Assembly: GCA_933207985.1 (NCBI GenBank)
Contig: OW240913.1
Span: 280,763,051-280,827,050, forward strand
Reading direction: 5' to 3'
Source: Pelobates cultripes
Lineage: Eukaryota > Chordata > Amphibia > Anura > Pelobatidae
Length of the DNA stretch: 64,000 bases
Shown here: positions 44,700 to 56,632 of the stretch, one piece after another
Numbering within the stretch: position 1 is the first letter of the stretch
Layout: the number at the start of each line of letters is the position of its first letter
The notes under the pieces: generated by a model
Database searches by the model: none
Told to the model about the DNA's origin: nothing
What the model saw: the letters and a program-made list of their open reading frames with translations, nothing else
Program-made: the position numbers and the translations under genes

Positions 44700-46140
44700 A
44701 GTTTGCCTTTAATTGTGGTCAGCAGGATCAATGCCGCTGATGCAGCTGTTGCAGCTGCACGGGGCCCACATGCTTTGGGGCCCATCAGGTGGCCCATACA
44801 CTTATGCCCACCCAATAGCTACTGCTGAACAGAGACTTGGTCAGGCACTGCAGCCTCTTAGAGCACAACCGGACACTGTGGTAGCAGCAGTAGTAGGAGG
44901 AAGTGGGTGCCTGTCACTATCTCCCTGCTATATGCAGGTATCTGTGTGTCAGGGTTTGCATCTGTGTATGTGTGTGCATCTGTGTATGTGTGTATATGTC
45001 AGTGTGTGCATCTATTTGTCAGGGTGTGCATCTGTGTGTCAGGGTTTTCATCTGTGTATGTGTGTGTGAATCTGTGTGTCAGGGTGTGCATCTGTGTGTG
45101 TGTATATGTCAGTGTGCGCATCTGTGTGTCAGGGTGTGCATCTGTGTGTGTTAATCTATGTGTCAGGGTGTGCATCTGTGTGTCAGGGTTTGCATCTATA
45201 TATGTGTGTATCTGTATGTCAAGGTGTGCATCTGTGTGTGTGTGTGTTTGTGTGTGTATATGTCAATGTGTGCATCTCTGTGTCAGTGTGTATATCTCTC
45301 TGTGTGTATGTGTCGATGTGTTGTATGTAAGTTTGTATATACATTTGTGTGTATGTGTCAGTATATGTATATGTATGTATCTGTGTGTTAATAAGTATGC
45401 ATATCTATGTAGGTAGGTATGTGGCAGTGAATGTGCACATATCAAAGCAATCAAGCATCAACACAACATGCAATCACACTCCTGCAATCTAACACAAATA
45501 TTACATAGAAACACACCCTTGCATTCAAACTCCAACATTATATATAAACACACTCCTCCACTCAAATAGCAATACTATAAGCACATGTACATCCACATTT
45601 ACAAGCCAACATTACATACAAACACACCCATGTATTAAAAAACTAAAATTATATACAAACACCCCTTCATTAAAACACCACTACACACGAAAGCACACCT
45701 GCATTTAAAAGTCAACCTTACATACAAACACACCCATGTATTAAAAAACTAAAATTATATACAAACACCCCTTCATTAAAACACCAACGCTACACACGAA
45801 AGCACACCTGCATTTAAAAGTCAACACGACATACAAACACACTCCTGCATTCAAACGCAAACACCACACACAAGTACACCATTGCATTCCAATGGCAACA
45901 TTACAAACAAAAACACATATACTTCATACAAAAAGATGCTTACATTGAAACGCACAAACACTGCTCATAAACACAACCCTGCAAGGATGGTCGAATGGTA
46001 GATCCCCAGCTGGAATAGCATTATGGGAGTTCTCCGACAAATGGGGGCTCTACCTTTTGGCCACTATTGCACTAGAGGGGGCCCCAAAAATGTTCTTGCA
46101 CCAGGGCCCACTCTACATTATTTCTAGCAGTGATCGTGGT
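44700..46140. mobile_element. hAT-related non-autonomous element, older copy
   Basis: Shows the same plan as the 1.9-kb hAT element: 'gctgcacggggcccacatgc' at the left, a TG-rich tandem tract (44938-45440), a CA-rich tract (45440-45960) and 'aaccctgcaaggatgg...gggagtt' at the right. It lacks the GC hairpin. Terminal inverted repeats are not clear. Confidence 0.55.
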
Positions 46141-46149
46141 TTCAAACCT

Positions 46150-46530
46150 TAAAGTAGACTGGTGTCATGTTTAACATGCTGTGTTGCAAGAGGATTTAAA
46201 CAGAGCATTTAGAAAGTGCTTTAATTCCTTTTTTCACTGAGTAATTCATGGAACCTTGTTTAACATGCTCTGTGTCAGAGAATGGCCTTTATTTAATGTG
46301 TCTTCCTTCCTCTGGCACCCAGCGAGTTAAAGCACATGCTCCATTTCCCTGATTCACAAGAGGCAGATGTAGATGTGGATTTTTCTGGAGTCTTTTACCC
46401 TGATGTTTATTAGCTGGGAATTCACACGCACATAACAGACCAGGCTGGAAACATAATCCCTGATTCTGCTACCCCAGCCAGTCAATATGTTCTACCTTAC
46501 ATAAACCAATTAAACAAGGGAACCAGAATA
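46150..46530. promoter_or_regulatory. Unique block, candidate PRDM13 regulatory element 1
   Basis: Non-repetitive, balanced base composition in an otherwise repeat-filled interval ('ctggcacccagcgagttaaa', 'gctgggaattcacacgcaca'). Conservation cannot be judged here; this is a candidate only. Confidence 0.25.
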
Positions 46531-47260
46531 ATTCCTTTTATTTTTGAAAGTCCTTATAAGACTTATTATATGCTCAATAGGGAATGGTAATAAAACATTT
46601 TAACACATTTTCCTGTTTTCCTTACCCGAATAACTTTCAAGTAACAATATTTAATTTAAAATACATAAAGCTAATGGATCTGTTTATCGTTATAATAATT
46701 ACAAGACAGCTACTTACCTGTGATCTCTTCTCCCTAGCAGTATATGTTTTGTATCTACATACACATTATTGTTTTTTGCTTTTTTTCTAATAAACAATAT
46801 GTTGTGGTTCAGTTAGTTGCTTATCTTCATTCACAAAAACAAAAAAAAACTTGGATGTTTAAAAAATTATTTTGACAAAGTTATCATGGAGACTGTGACC
46901 AACATTGCTTTTAATGTTGATAGAATTTCAGATAATACATTTTAATATTATTTCATAAGGTGGATTCACTTATCCAGAAAATCTTACTTTCACTGGACAA
47001 AATCCTCCTTGTTACAGATGTTTCTAGAAAGAATATACTTAATGATAATATACTTGGGAATACTAAAATGTAGAGATTTTAACTGAATAAAAGATTTATA
47101 AAAATAATAAAAAGTATATTATTCATGTACTATGTAACTACTGTGATACTTTGTTGCTCAAATCTACAGTGTAATGTAAGACAGCACATGTCATTACAAT
47201 TTTCTCTCACAGTAAGTTTCAAAATATAGAAAAATGCAAACATAAATGAGAAGATAAATT
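46531..47260. other. AT-rich intergenic sequence
   Basis: No recognised feature. Confidence 0.5.
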
Positions 47261-47269
47261 AATTAAGAT

Positions 47270-48000
47270 TATCCCACTCATTCCACCTGTAGGAAGTTGC
47301 TTTTTACTGGACAAGCATCGTGAGAAAGGACCATCACAACTGAACTGTCAAAGGTTATCCATCATTCCCCTGATCCATGACATTGAACCTTGCAGGGGAT
47401 AATGAAGAGTTAAAACATTCACTCCAAACCACTTTAAAGCCTAGTAATCCTATTATCCCTATGTTAAACTTTTTCCAAGTTAAAGGGCCTTTGACCCGAT
47501 AACCAGGTGATTGACTGTGTGCCCCAGTGGTGGCAGTCTGTTTATGTGAGACCCCAGATAGACACCTGCAGTGAATGTGTGTGAATGGTCATTATTCAGA
47601 GTGCATGGAGCTGTCAGTGGTGCTGGTGAATGCCTGAATGAGGGATCGTAACAGATCTGCGAGCTTTACAATAACACTTCAATGTGTCCATTCAACAAGT
47701 GCAGCCGCATTTACTCCAGCGTGGCTTTAAATGCACTAGGCTTCCCACTTTCATCAATAAGCATTCATGGGCTGTCCTCGGAGCTCCATATCCCGGGTAA
47801 CTCTGTCACTGTCACCAGCAGGATGTGATTTAAGGCAATCGCTTTCATGTGAGAGCCCAGCTTTGCAGGCTGGTAACAGACCACAAACTTCAAACTACAG
47901 CCCAGCCAGGGGAGACATGAAAAGGGCTGGCAATTATTTACAGAATATGCTTTATAAAGAGGCTTCTGATTGTCACCAGCCTCTATGGCTATAATTCAGA
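47270..48000. promoter_or_regulatory. Unique block, candidate PRDM13 regulatory element 2
   Basis: About 730 bases of non-repetitive, moderately GC sequence about 9 kb upstream of PRDM13, with 'cccgggtaactctgtcactg' and 'agcccagccaggggagacat'. It stands out from the AT-rich surroundings. Regulatory role is inference. Confidence 0.3.
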
Positions 48001-48004
48001 AAAT

Positions 48005-48015
48005 AGATAGTTAAT

Positions 48016-48063
<48 letters not shown>

Positions 48064-48088
48064 TAGATAGATAGACAGACAGATAGAC

Positions 48089-48139
<51 letters not shown>

Positions 48140-48171
48140 CAGATTTAAGATAGGTAGATAGAAAGAGGGAC

Positions 48172-48202
<31 letters not shown>

Positions 48203-48223
48203 GGAACAGACAGACTGACAGAC

Positions 48224-48259
<36 letters not shown>

Positions 48260-48334
48260 TTAAGATAGGTAGATAGAAAGAGGGACAGATAAATAGATAG
48301 ATAGATAGATAGATAGATAGAGGAACAGACTGAC

Positions 48335-48374
<40 letters not shown>

Positions 48375-48492
48375 CATAGATAGATAGACAGACAGATTTA
48401 ATATAGATAGACAGAGGAGCAGACATAAAGAGAGACAAAGACAGATAGACAGACAGATCGATATATAGATAGACAGGCAGACAGACAGATAC
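48005..48492. repeat. GATA/GACA satellite with higher-order period
   Basis: Nearly 490 bases of GATA and GACA tetramers (Bkm-like), broken by recurrent blocks such as 'tttaagataggtagatagaa' and 'gaggaacagac' about every 120 bases. Confidence 0.92.
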
Positions 48493-48894
48493 TGCATTTC
48501 TGCATTTTATCCCACCTTTAAGATTGTGGCCAAATTAGAAAATGTCTGTCTTACATTTAAAATTCACTTTAATGTAAAGTTAAAGTAGCCCGACTAGGAT
48601 TAACTCTGCATTTTGGCTTTGGTTAATGAATGACATCATCATTAACATGAGTTTAACCCACCAAGTACCAGACAGCTATGGGCCTATTGTGCTAAAACCT
48701 GATGCATCAGCAATAGTGTTACAGCATAAACCTTGACTGTAATAAACATAAATAATGGATATGTATTGGGAATATGTGAATTACTGAGCTGAACTCGACC
48801 GCTTACAATTCTGTATTTTTGACATTTAACACTGAGAGGAGGGTGTAACTATTTGGCATAGAAATACTCTGGGAAAAGTTTTGAAAGTGAACTT

Positions 48895-48965
48895 TCGATT
48901 GGTTTCCATGGTGACTGCTCCACTTTCAGAACTTTGCCCCAGAATTGCCCTTTATACATCCCTCT
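48895..48965. repeat. Interspersed repeat copy shared with 3126-3200
   Basis: 'ggtttccatggtgactgctc' followed by 'cagaattgccctttatacat'; same family as in IF intron 1. It is the less decayed copy. Confidence 0.5.
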
Positions 48966-50930
48966 CTTTTATTGTAATGTATGTGGCAGAGATTGATACA
49001 TTTCCTTCCCAGATCATGGGGGAAATTACAAGGTTAGTTCTGGTGTCTGGATCTGAGGAGAAGGCAGTCAGGACATTTATGGGTTTTGATTGTGTCTAGA
49101 ATCCTATTATTAACAGTGAGAAGTGCCCACTTACTGTCTTTCAATGTAGGCCAATGGGAGCCAGTGCCTTCTGAGACTGAATATGGGGTGAGATTTAATG
49201 ATCCAGATATGTACATTGATTCCTTGAATGTAAAGCTGTCAAGAGGAGCAGAATGCAGAATGCAAATCACATCTGTTGTCTTCCCAGGGAAATAGAAAGT
49301 GGCATTATGCTTTAGCAGACTGAAAAGTGGTTCAGATCAGCACGAATCCAGTGCCCTCTCGAATTTGTGAAAATTAATTGCTAACATGGAAAGGGCTTCT
49401 GGAGTCCTTGGTCCTTGTGATTGTTATATGTTGTTGATACCAGACCTGGGCTGGCCTGGATGTAGCCGGTAGGGAGAAAGGGGAGAGAGGGGGTGGGGAT
49501 TTGGGGGGATTCTATCTTTTAAGAATCACACAATATGTTTATTGATCATGGTGAATGTTGCAACTTTTTAATATTTTATTATATATTTCTGGAGCAAACA
49601 GACTTTAGGATGTTTGTGTAACAAAAACAAAAATCAAAAGTCCCATTAAGTTGAGATAACACATACATTTATTTTAATTCATTAGTGGAATTAATGCTCA
49701 ATGCAAATGAAAATGACCTCTATGCCTGTTCACTCCATACTTGTACACTGATTACAAATAAAAGTTAACCATAACTACTTTAAAAAGACACTCATGGCAG
49801 TCACACCTGCCACTTTGCAGGTTGGATTACAGTTAGATTGCAGTTATTTATGTTGAGTAAGTTTTTAATTGATTTATTTACTTAGAATTAGTGTTGTTTT
49901 TTTTTTATAATTTATTTATTAGAATTAGTTTTTGTCTAAAACCCACCATTCCTGCCCTCTCTCCCAATCTGCAGTTTTCCTTCGTAGTATACTGCACATG
50001 AAGTCAGAGTTCTAACGAAATTTTTACAACTAAACTACAATTTACTGAAACCCTTTTTGTTCCCATAATCTCATCAGTGCTGTAGAAATTTAAGCCATGA
50101 GCATATTGATTGGCTGAATGACAACTTATCTTGGGTATTTAAATCAAATTGAGGACTTAAAAGTAAACATTTCATTATTTTCAGTTCATTGCATTTTGAA
50201 TGCATTTTGAAAACATAATATCAATGTTTTATATAAAATGAGTGTGCAACTCCCTCTTGGAGAGTTAATTTGACAGTAATTCAAGTTATAACCTATTTCT
50301 ACTTTCAGTCAAAACACACTTACACAGACATGCTTAGGAAATACAACGACACAAGCACACATAAACACACAACACACTGTCATAAACACACAACACACTG
50401 TCTGGGAAGGGCAGAATCCTGAAACCTAGACCAAGAGGCCATAAACATCTTACACACTTGCAAAAAGTGAGAGACACGTTAAGTAGACAAATACAAAGAC
50501 AAACATACATAAACACACACACATTTAATAAACAGATTGTTCTAAAAAAAAAATAACTCGGGCAGGCACTATTCTTAATCTGACAATTGTGTATTTGTAG
50601 GAACTGAAGAACCAAGATCTCCTTCATTTGAGTTGAGAAGAAGTAGTTGAGATGTTTCTTGAAACTGGTTTCCAGTGAATCGTTTCCATCCTTCTTTGTA
50701 GCCCCTGTTCTGGGAAATCTGTCAGGGGTCCTTGCTATAGGCTGGCAATCCCATAGAGAGACATTAGCTTGCTCATTTTCTCTTCTTCCTTTCTTAACAG
50801 TGTTACCCAATACAAGCATTTTTTTCCAAGTCTCCCTTCTAGGAGTGTCCAAGCGGGTGGAAACCCAGGACAAAGCAATCTGAGAATTTCTGTCATCCTC
50901 TGCATATGCTTCTAAGTGCTTTAATCCCAA
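48966..50930. other. Intergenic, no gene seen
   Basis: Contains a G-rich run (49466-49510) and otherwise AT-rich sequence. A 198-codon open frame on the minus strand (50930-50334) ends in repetitive Cys/Leu/Val codons and has no recognisable domain or splice context; it is probably chance. Confidence 0.45.
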
Positions 50931-51560
50931 TTAGGGTCGGCTGACACACGGTCCCATTCATCCCAATCAGGTCTTGAATGCATTTGCCTAGAAATGAACT
51001 TCACAAATAGAGTCTCCCTTTAAATGTGCCTAGGAGCAAGGAAAATCGAATTGAGTGAGTGGCTCATTCTATGAGCATGTGGGGAGAAAAGGTATGAATT
51101 TATAAGATACACCGAAACATATCAATTCAGCTACCAACCCTGACTTTTCTCTGAATCATGTCAAGCGAGAGAACTCAGTTAAAAAGGGACTTTTCAATAG
51201 AACTTACAAGTCTATTTTTTATTTTCTTCCAAATTTAACCTAATGAATCCCTCTTGAGATAGAATCTCCCTGCACTTTATCCCCCTATGTGATCTCACAT
51301 GTGTCTTGTAATTAATAATAAACATATCCAAATTGCAGTCATGTCATCTGCTGGGTTTCCCATAGAATTTTAATTAGTATTCAAAGGCCAGCTTCTTTTC
51401 CCACCCGCCACCCCTCATACCCTGCACAGTTGGTTAGGATGTGCTCCCTATAGAAGACCCATCACCTCACAAGCCCCCAAGCCCCCTCCTCTGGCATGCC
51501 AACAAGGAGAACTGCTGGTTTCAAATCAACATGGAGGAAATGAACTATTTCCTAATATAA
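50931..51560. promoter_or_regulatory. Unique block, candidate PRDM13 regulatory element 3
   Basis: Unique sequence with 'gaattttaattagtattcaa' (homeodomain-like TAATTAG) and 'cccatcacctcacaagcccc', 5-5.5 kb upstream of PRDM13. Candidate only. Confidence 0.25.
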
Positions 51561-51828
51561 TTAAAGTTTATTTGAATTGAATATATTATCACAAAGCAAT
51601 TGTGAAAAACATAGCTGGGAAGATGTCACATTTATTTTTTATTTTTTAAAATATAGGCTTTTGCTAAACAGTATATAAAAACAAAGGTTATTATATGAAA
51701 TTGAAAATTCTTCAATAAAACTACAACTAGTGGATAGCTGGTCAAACATGCTTGGGGAATAACGAGGAACAAGCATAATTATTATTATTATTTTTTTAAT
51801 GTATTTTCATTGAATTTTTCCTTGAGGG

Positions 51829-51993
51829 GTATATTCACTAAACAGTGAATGTTGGCGAGTTCAGAAATGAAATACAAATTATATGCCAAATTAGACCAAT
51901 GTGAAGAAAAATATCCAACTGGGACATGTTTTTCTTTCAACCCATGTTTTGGGTGACCTCGCCACAATCTGCTGTTTAGTTAATTGAGCCCTA
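51829..51993. mobile_element. MITE with imperfect inverted ends
   Basis: Left 'tattcactaaacagtgaatg...ggcgag' and right 'ctcgccacaatctgctgttt...aattgag' are inverted copies. A related end occurs near 7077. Confidence 0.55.
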
Positions 51994-52108
51994 AGCACTG
52001 AATCCTACTGGACTGGAATCCAATTGTAATACATAGGGTGCACTTTGGTAAAATGTTCTAAAGCATATACAGTCACACCATAGCTTTTTTACAGGGTTAT
52101 TCAATAAA

Positions 52109-52230
52109 GTGAATTCAAAGTGAATTTCAAATTTAAGGCCAGAGTAGTCAAACTTAAAGCACTGCTGACTTGGATAATTTTTCCAGTTCGTCTAGTTTGG
52201 CCTAACATTTGAAATTCACTTTGAATTCTC
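52109..52230. mobile_element. MITE with 30-bp inverted repeats
   Basis: Left arm gaattcaaagtgaatttcaa and right arm ttgaaattcactttgaattc are near-perfect inverses, enclosing about 60 bases. Confidence 0.7.
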
Positions 52231-52659
52231 CCTTCTGTGATTAAGCCTGATTGTCTGCAGTTTAGTTTTCAATTTACTACAATTCGAAGTTTAATCACTA
52301 AACCACTAAACGCTGTATGGGCTAACTGCTTTGGGGAGACATGCCCCTTGACTTGTTTGGATGATGTTGATGTTGGTTTGCAAGTATTGCAAGTCAATCT
52401 CTGTGTTGTAGAAATGGGAAGATGTGAATAGGTCCCCTCGGCGGCTCATTTCTTTAAGCAACTGTTCTTTTCTAAACAACTGCTGTTCTTTAAAATTCAT
52501 GCCCCATTATTGAGCAACCTGTTAAAAAAAAAAAATACAAAAAAAAAAAGCACATTGTGCCACAGTGTTATTTAGGGCCATGGGTAGTTCAGTTGTGGTT
52601 GCCAAAAAAAGAGAAAAGACCAGAAGAATAAGAAAAACAAGAAGAAAAACTGGTCTCAA

Positions 52660-53330
52660 GCAATAAAATATCTCTCCTCAAAGTTATCTTTGTGCACAAG
52701 TTTAGCTCTGTTAACGAGTCTTCCATAAAGCTGGTTGGAGTTTATAAAACGTATAGTGGAATGTTTTGAATTGTCTTTAGATAAAGCTGAATCCATGTAA
52801 TTAATGTGTCTTTTTAGCCAGGGACAATACGGTCGTTCAAGCTATTTAATTTCATTTAATTTTCCATCCCATTTCCCCCAAACACTGCTTTTGCTTTTAA
52901 CACCAAGGCTTTCATGCTGAATCCTGCTCCACTTGGCACATTAGATGGGTTTCAACCCTTTTTTTATTTTATTTTTAAAGGAAGAAAAAAAAAATAATGA
53001 AAGAAAATGTGTTTCTTTTCCCTTTTGTGGACAATTTATTTCACTTGGGGAACTTCAACTCCGAGCCACAGGACAGAATAAAAATTGGGTAGCTGGTGTG
53101 AATGCTTCTAGATAAGTCTCATTCTTTTCATTGACGATGGGAAACAACCACAATTGGCTATATTAATAAATAACTTTCCATGCAGTCCCCCTTTACATGA
53201 TCCTATTGATAAAATTGTTCGCGTGTCGTTCACGCCTTTTTGACTCTTTAGGGACTGATAAGGACTCTCCCCAAATTAAGCGATGGGACACCTTAAGACA
53301 GTAAATACATTTACCTCTCTTCTTTACAGA
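52660..53330. promoter_or_regulatory. Unique block, candidate PRDM13 regulatory element 4
   Basis: Non-repetitive, rich in TAAT-type and TTGT-type words (for example 'ccatgtaattaatgtgtctt', 'gctatttaatttcatttaat'), about 3.5 kb upstream of PRDM13. Looks like a homeodomain-rich enhancer but conservation is untested. Confidence 0.3.
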
Positions 53331-53448
53331 TTGTATAATGTGAGAGTCACCAGGCCAGGGGTTAGCATAATTTATCCATGTTTTAACCTTATTCTGTATC
53401 TCTTTTTAAATACCATTCATGGCATTCTTCAAGTGGAGTATCAGGACT

Positions 53449-53528
53449 TTAACCCCTTAAGGACCAAACATCTGGAATAAAAGGGAATCATGACATATCA
53501 CACATGTCAGGTGTCCTTAAGGGGTTAA
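53449..53528. mobile_element. 80-bp TTAA palindromic MITE, copy 3 (complete)
   Basis: Same 80-base structure as 43325-43404 with a few substitutions; TTAA at both ends. Confidence 0.85.
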
Positions 53529-53549
53529 ACTCCATGATTTGGGGTGTAG

Positions 53550-54515
53550 ACTCATTCAATTTACTCCTTTAAAGACTATTCCCTTAGCTTGTAGCTCAAA
53601 AATAAAGTCTATCAAGTGGTGATATATAGTTGTATTAAAGTGTGGTGAATTAGTGGTCCATATTAATTCTGAGTTCTTCTCAATTGTGAAATATTTGGAA
53701 TGTAAAATATGATGATGTGCTAAAGGGAGAATTGTCGGGGATTCAAACTGAATAAGGAAGGGAATATCAAATCTAAGACTAAAATAACAGAATTGGAAAA
53801 AATGTTTTACATTTTTAAATTGTAAGCGACAAAAAGTCTCCAAGTGACTGAGAATTTTTCTAATCTGTATATTGTGTCCTTGAAATGAATTTTGAAATCC
53901 TGGCAATTCACACCTTAGTGAACCTGCGAAAGGGATTTAAAAAAAAAAAAAAAAAAAATCTAACTCAATTACTATAGCTTATAAACTACGTTGGCAAATA
54001 GCCATATCTCATTATTTACTGCGTAAGTCATTCATCTCTTAAAATGAAAGATCTTCCTAATTATTAAAACACAGAGTCTTCATTTAATTACCTGTGTCTC
54101 GTGATTTTACAAAGATTTACTGACCAATTCATAATCTCTCTCACAGCAGGAAGGTAAGACAGTAACATTGAAATATAATTTGTAACATTTAAAAGTATCA
54201 ACCCACAAACTAAAAAAAATAATAATTGTTCTTTCATAGTTGCAATATGTATCAATTATTTCCTCCCTGTCACTGTACTTTAAATAACCCTCTCAGCATT
54301 TCATTATACGTGTAGATCTGAATAATCTGACAACCTGTGTATTATGAAAAAATGTAATACAATCTAAAAATATAACAGGTTATTATATAATAATTAGTGC
54401 ATAGTATGCATTATCAACGTTGGTATTATTACCAGCAAAATAGCTTAGAAATTGTGCTGTAATTTAACAATACTGACAAGGATTGTGTTATATCTTTAAA
54501 CAAAACAGAAATTAA
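53550..54515. other. AT-rich intergenic sequence
   Basis: Includes an A run at about 53938-53958. No gene or element recognised. Confidence 0.5.
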
Positions 54516-54517
54516 AT

Positions 54518-54519
54518 GT

Positions 54520-54565
<46 letters not shown>

Positions 54566-54589
54566 TCTCTCTATCTATCTATCTATCTT

Positions 54590-54642
<53 letters not shown>

Positions 54643-54651
54643 TTCTATCTC

Positions 54652-54682
<31 letters not shown>

Positions 54683-54715
54683 ATCTCTCTCTCTATCTCT
54701 CTCTCTATCTATCTT

Positions 54716-54754
<39 letters not shown>

Positions 54755-54789
54755 ATCTCTCTCTCTCTCTCTATCTATCTTTCTCTCTC

Positions 54790-54878
<89 letters not shown>

Positions 54879-54883
54879 TTCTA

Positions 54884-54920
<37 letters not shown>

Positions 54921-54923
54921 CTT

Positions 54924-54982
<59 letters not shown>

Positions 54983-55133
54983 ATCTATCTCTCTCTCTAT
55001 CTCTCTCTCTATCTATCTATCTTTCTCTCTCTCTATCTATCTATCTATCTTTCTATCTATCTATCTCTCTCTCTCTCTCTATCTATCTATCTCTCTCTCC
55101 CTATCTATCTATCTATCTATCTATCTATCCTTC
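54518..55133. repeat. CT/CTAT polypyrimidine array, about 615 bp
   Basis: Mixed (CT)n and (TATC)n blocks alternating over 600 bases, 1.4 kb upstream of PRDM13. It is strand-asymmetric pyrimidine-rich DNA, able to adopt triplex structure in its CT portions. Confidence 0.95.
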
Positions 55134-55735
55134 TGTCTGTCTGTCGGTGTGATTGGATATTCCCTAAAATAAATGAGTATTTTACACGTTATATTGCATT
55201 ATTTTTATTTGCCCTCAAAGAGAATCACTCTACACCATATACAATACCATTTCTCTTGCTTTAAGATTTATTTTATTGCGGGAGTTTAGCTTCTTGTGCA
55301 AAATGATGCACATACCTACATCCTAAAATAATTCACTTGAAGCATATAGCATAACTATTCTACATGTGTAAAATGCCATGCTTGTAAAAATCAGCTAAAT
55401 GTCTTTCCCTATAACTTAATATGCTCTGAAGCCCAACATCAGCCACTGTGTCAAAGAGCATCTTAATAAATACCTGCTTTCATATTACACCTCAACTTCA
55501 TAAATAGCCTTTTAAAATAGTGGATTGCTCATTTTACTTATTGTATTTTTTTTTCCAACATTTGACTACAACTCCCATCAGGCGTCCCAAGGATGAAAGG
55601 GATTGTTGTCAGGCAACAATATGTCCAGTTATGTCCAGAGTAGTACTATTTACTGCACTCTTGTGCTTGGGTAGAGTGTGTTTCATTAGAAGACAACATA
55701 TACACTAAAGTGATAGCATATCAAAAGGCTGGTTA
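55134..55735. other. Intergenic, no gene seen
   Basis: AT-rich. Bases 55563-55600 (actacaactcccatcaggcg) resemble a common dispersed repeat phrase. Confidence 0.45.
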
Positions 55736-56491
55736 GCTAATGGCCCTATTTGACAATTAAAGCTATTTTAAATGTTGTGGGTCTTTCCTGGTGTTTTGTG
55801 TTTAGTACCTGCCTAGTGTTGTCTTTTTGTGGCACACGCCAGGAATCAAAGAGAACTTAACAAGTCCACAAACATTCCTGGTCACATTGTTAAACAGTCC
55901 TTTGCTATAAAGCCATGGAAGAGAATTAAAAATCTTTGAAGTATATTAAACCTGAAAAGGCTCAGCCAAGTAGACTTAAAACAGTCACTTATTTTGCAAA
56001 ACTGGTTTGTCTGCGGACAATAAGGAGAAGCAAAATTTATGGAGAAATTATACTGTGGATTTGTCACTTAAAATATCGTAACTGTCTAGGGGACAATACC
56101 CCATGCTGAGGATTAATGGTCCCCCCAGACCTTTGATTCACCACAGCCTTTTCTTTGCCCTTGACAAATTGGATTTTTTAGGAATGGGAAGGTCGCTTGG
56201 ACTATTGTCTGTTTACCATTCATGGGAGCTGATTATGCAGGCAGGGTTAGGGAAAGTCTCCATGTGACCCCCTTGGATGAATCTGGGCAGCTGCTGAAAC
56301 AGCTCAACTCTCTCACCAAAATCAGAGCCCAAGGGGTAGCACTCCCCAGCCTATAGAAAAGCCAGTGTGCAGAGGGCAGTACGTCACAGTGCGGGAGGAG
56401 ATAAGCCTGAGTGGTTGTGGTGGTGGTCCTGGTGTCCTCCCTGACTGTCACTTCAGCGCAGTGCAGGACTTGCTCTCTCCCTGACTGCAAC
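55736..56491 (+). promoter_or_regulatory. PRDM13 promoter region and 5' UTR
   Basis: Unique sequence directly upstream of the PRDM13 start. Visible sites: GGATTA (OTX/CRX class) at 56110-56115; ATTGT (SOX-like) at 56204-56208, two bases before a forkhead-type TGTTTAC at 56210-56216; E-box CAGCTG at 56288-56293; CRE-like TACGTCAC at 56380-56387. A weak TATAGAAAAG lies at 56352-56361, 140 bases before the ATG. E-boxes fit the known control of PRDM13 by bHLH factors such as PTF1A; the site assignments are inference. Confidence 0.5.
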
Positions 56492-56632
56492 ATGCACTCC
56501 AACAGACCCACAGCCATCAGTGTCAGCGCAGACACCAGCATCCCAGCCGGCCTGCGCCTTGGTCCCCTAGTGGGCATCTTCAAACTGGGGAAGTACCTCT
56601 CAGACCGCAGGGAGCCTGGACCAAAGAAAAAG
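56492..56632 (+). CDS. prdm13: PRDM13 exon 1
   Basis: Start chosen at [20 protein letters not shown], matching the mammalian start; donor gtatta after PKKK. An in-frame ATG at 56411 would add 27 residues (Val-rich, then Cys-rich) with no counterpart known to me, so it is taken as 5' UTR. Confidence 0.92.

Noticed and set aside
48015..48497. 160-codon Leu/Ser/Tyr frame on the minus strand
   Set aside because: Translation of the GATA/GACA array.
50334..50930. 198-codon open frame on the minus strand
   Set aside because: No recognisable domain, a Cys/Leu/Val-rich end from CA-repeat DNA, and no splice signals. Possibly chance; a transcript would change this view.
54516..55172. 218-codon Leu/Ser/Ile frame
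   Set aside because: Translation of a CT/TATC microsatellite.
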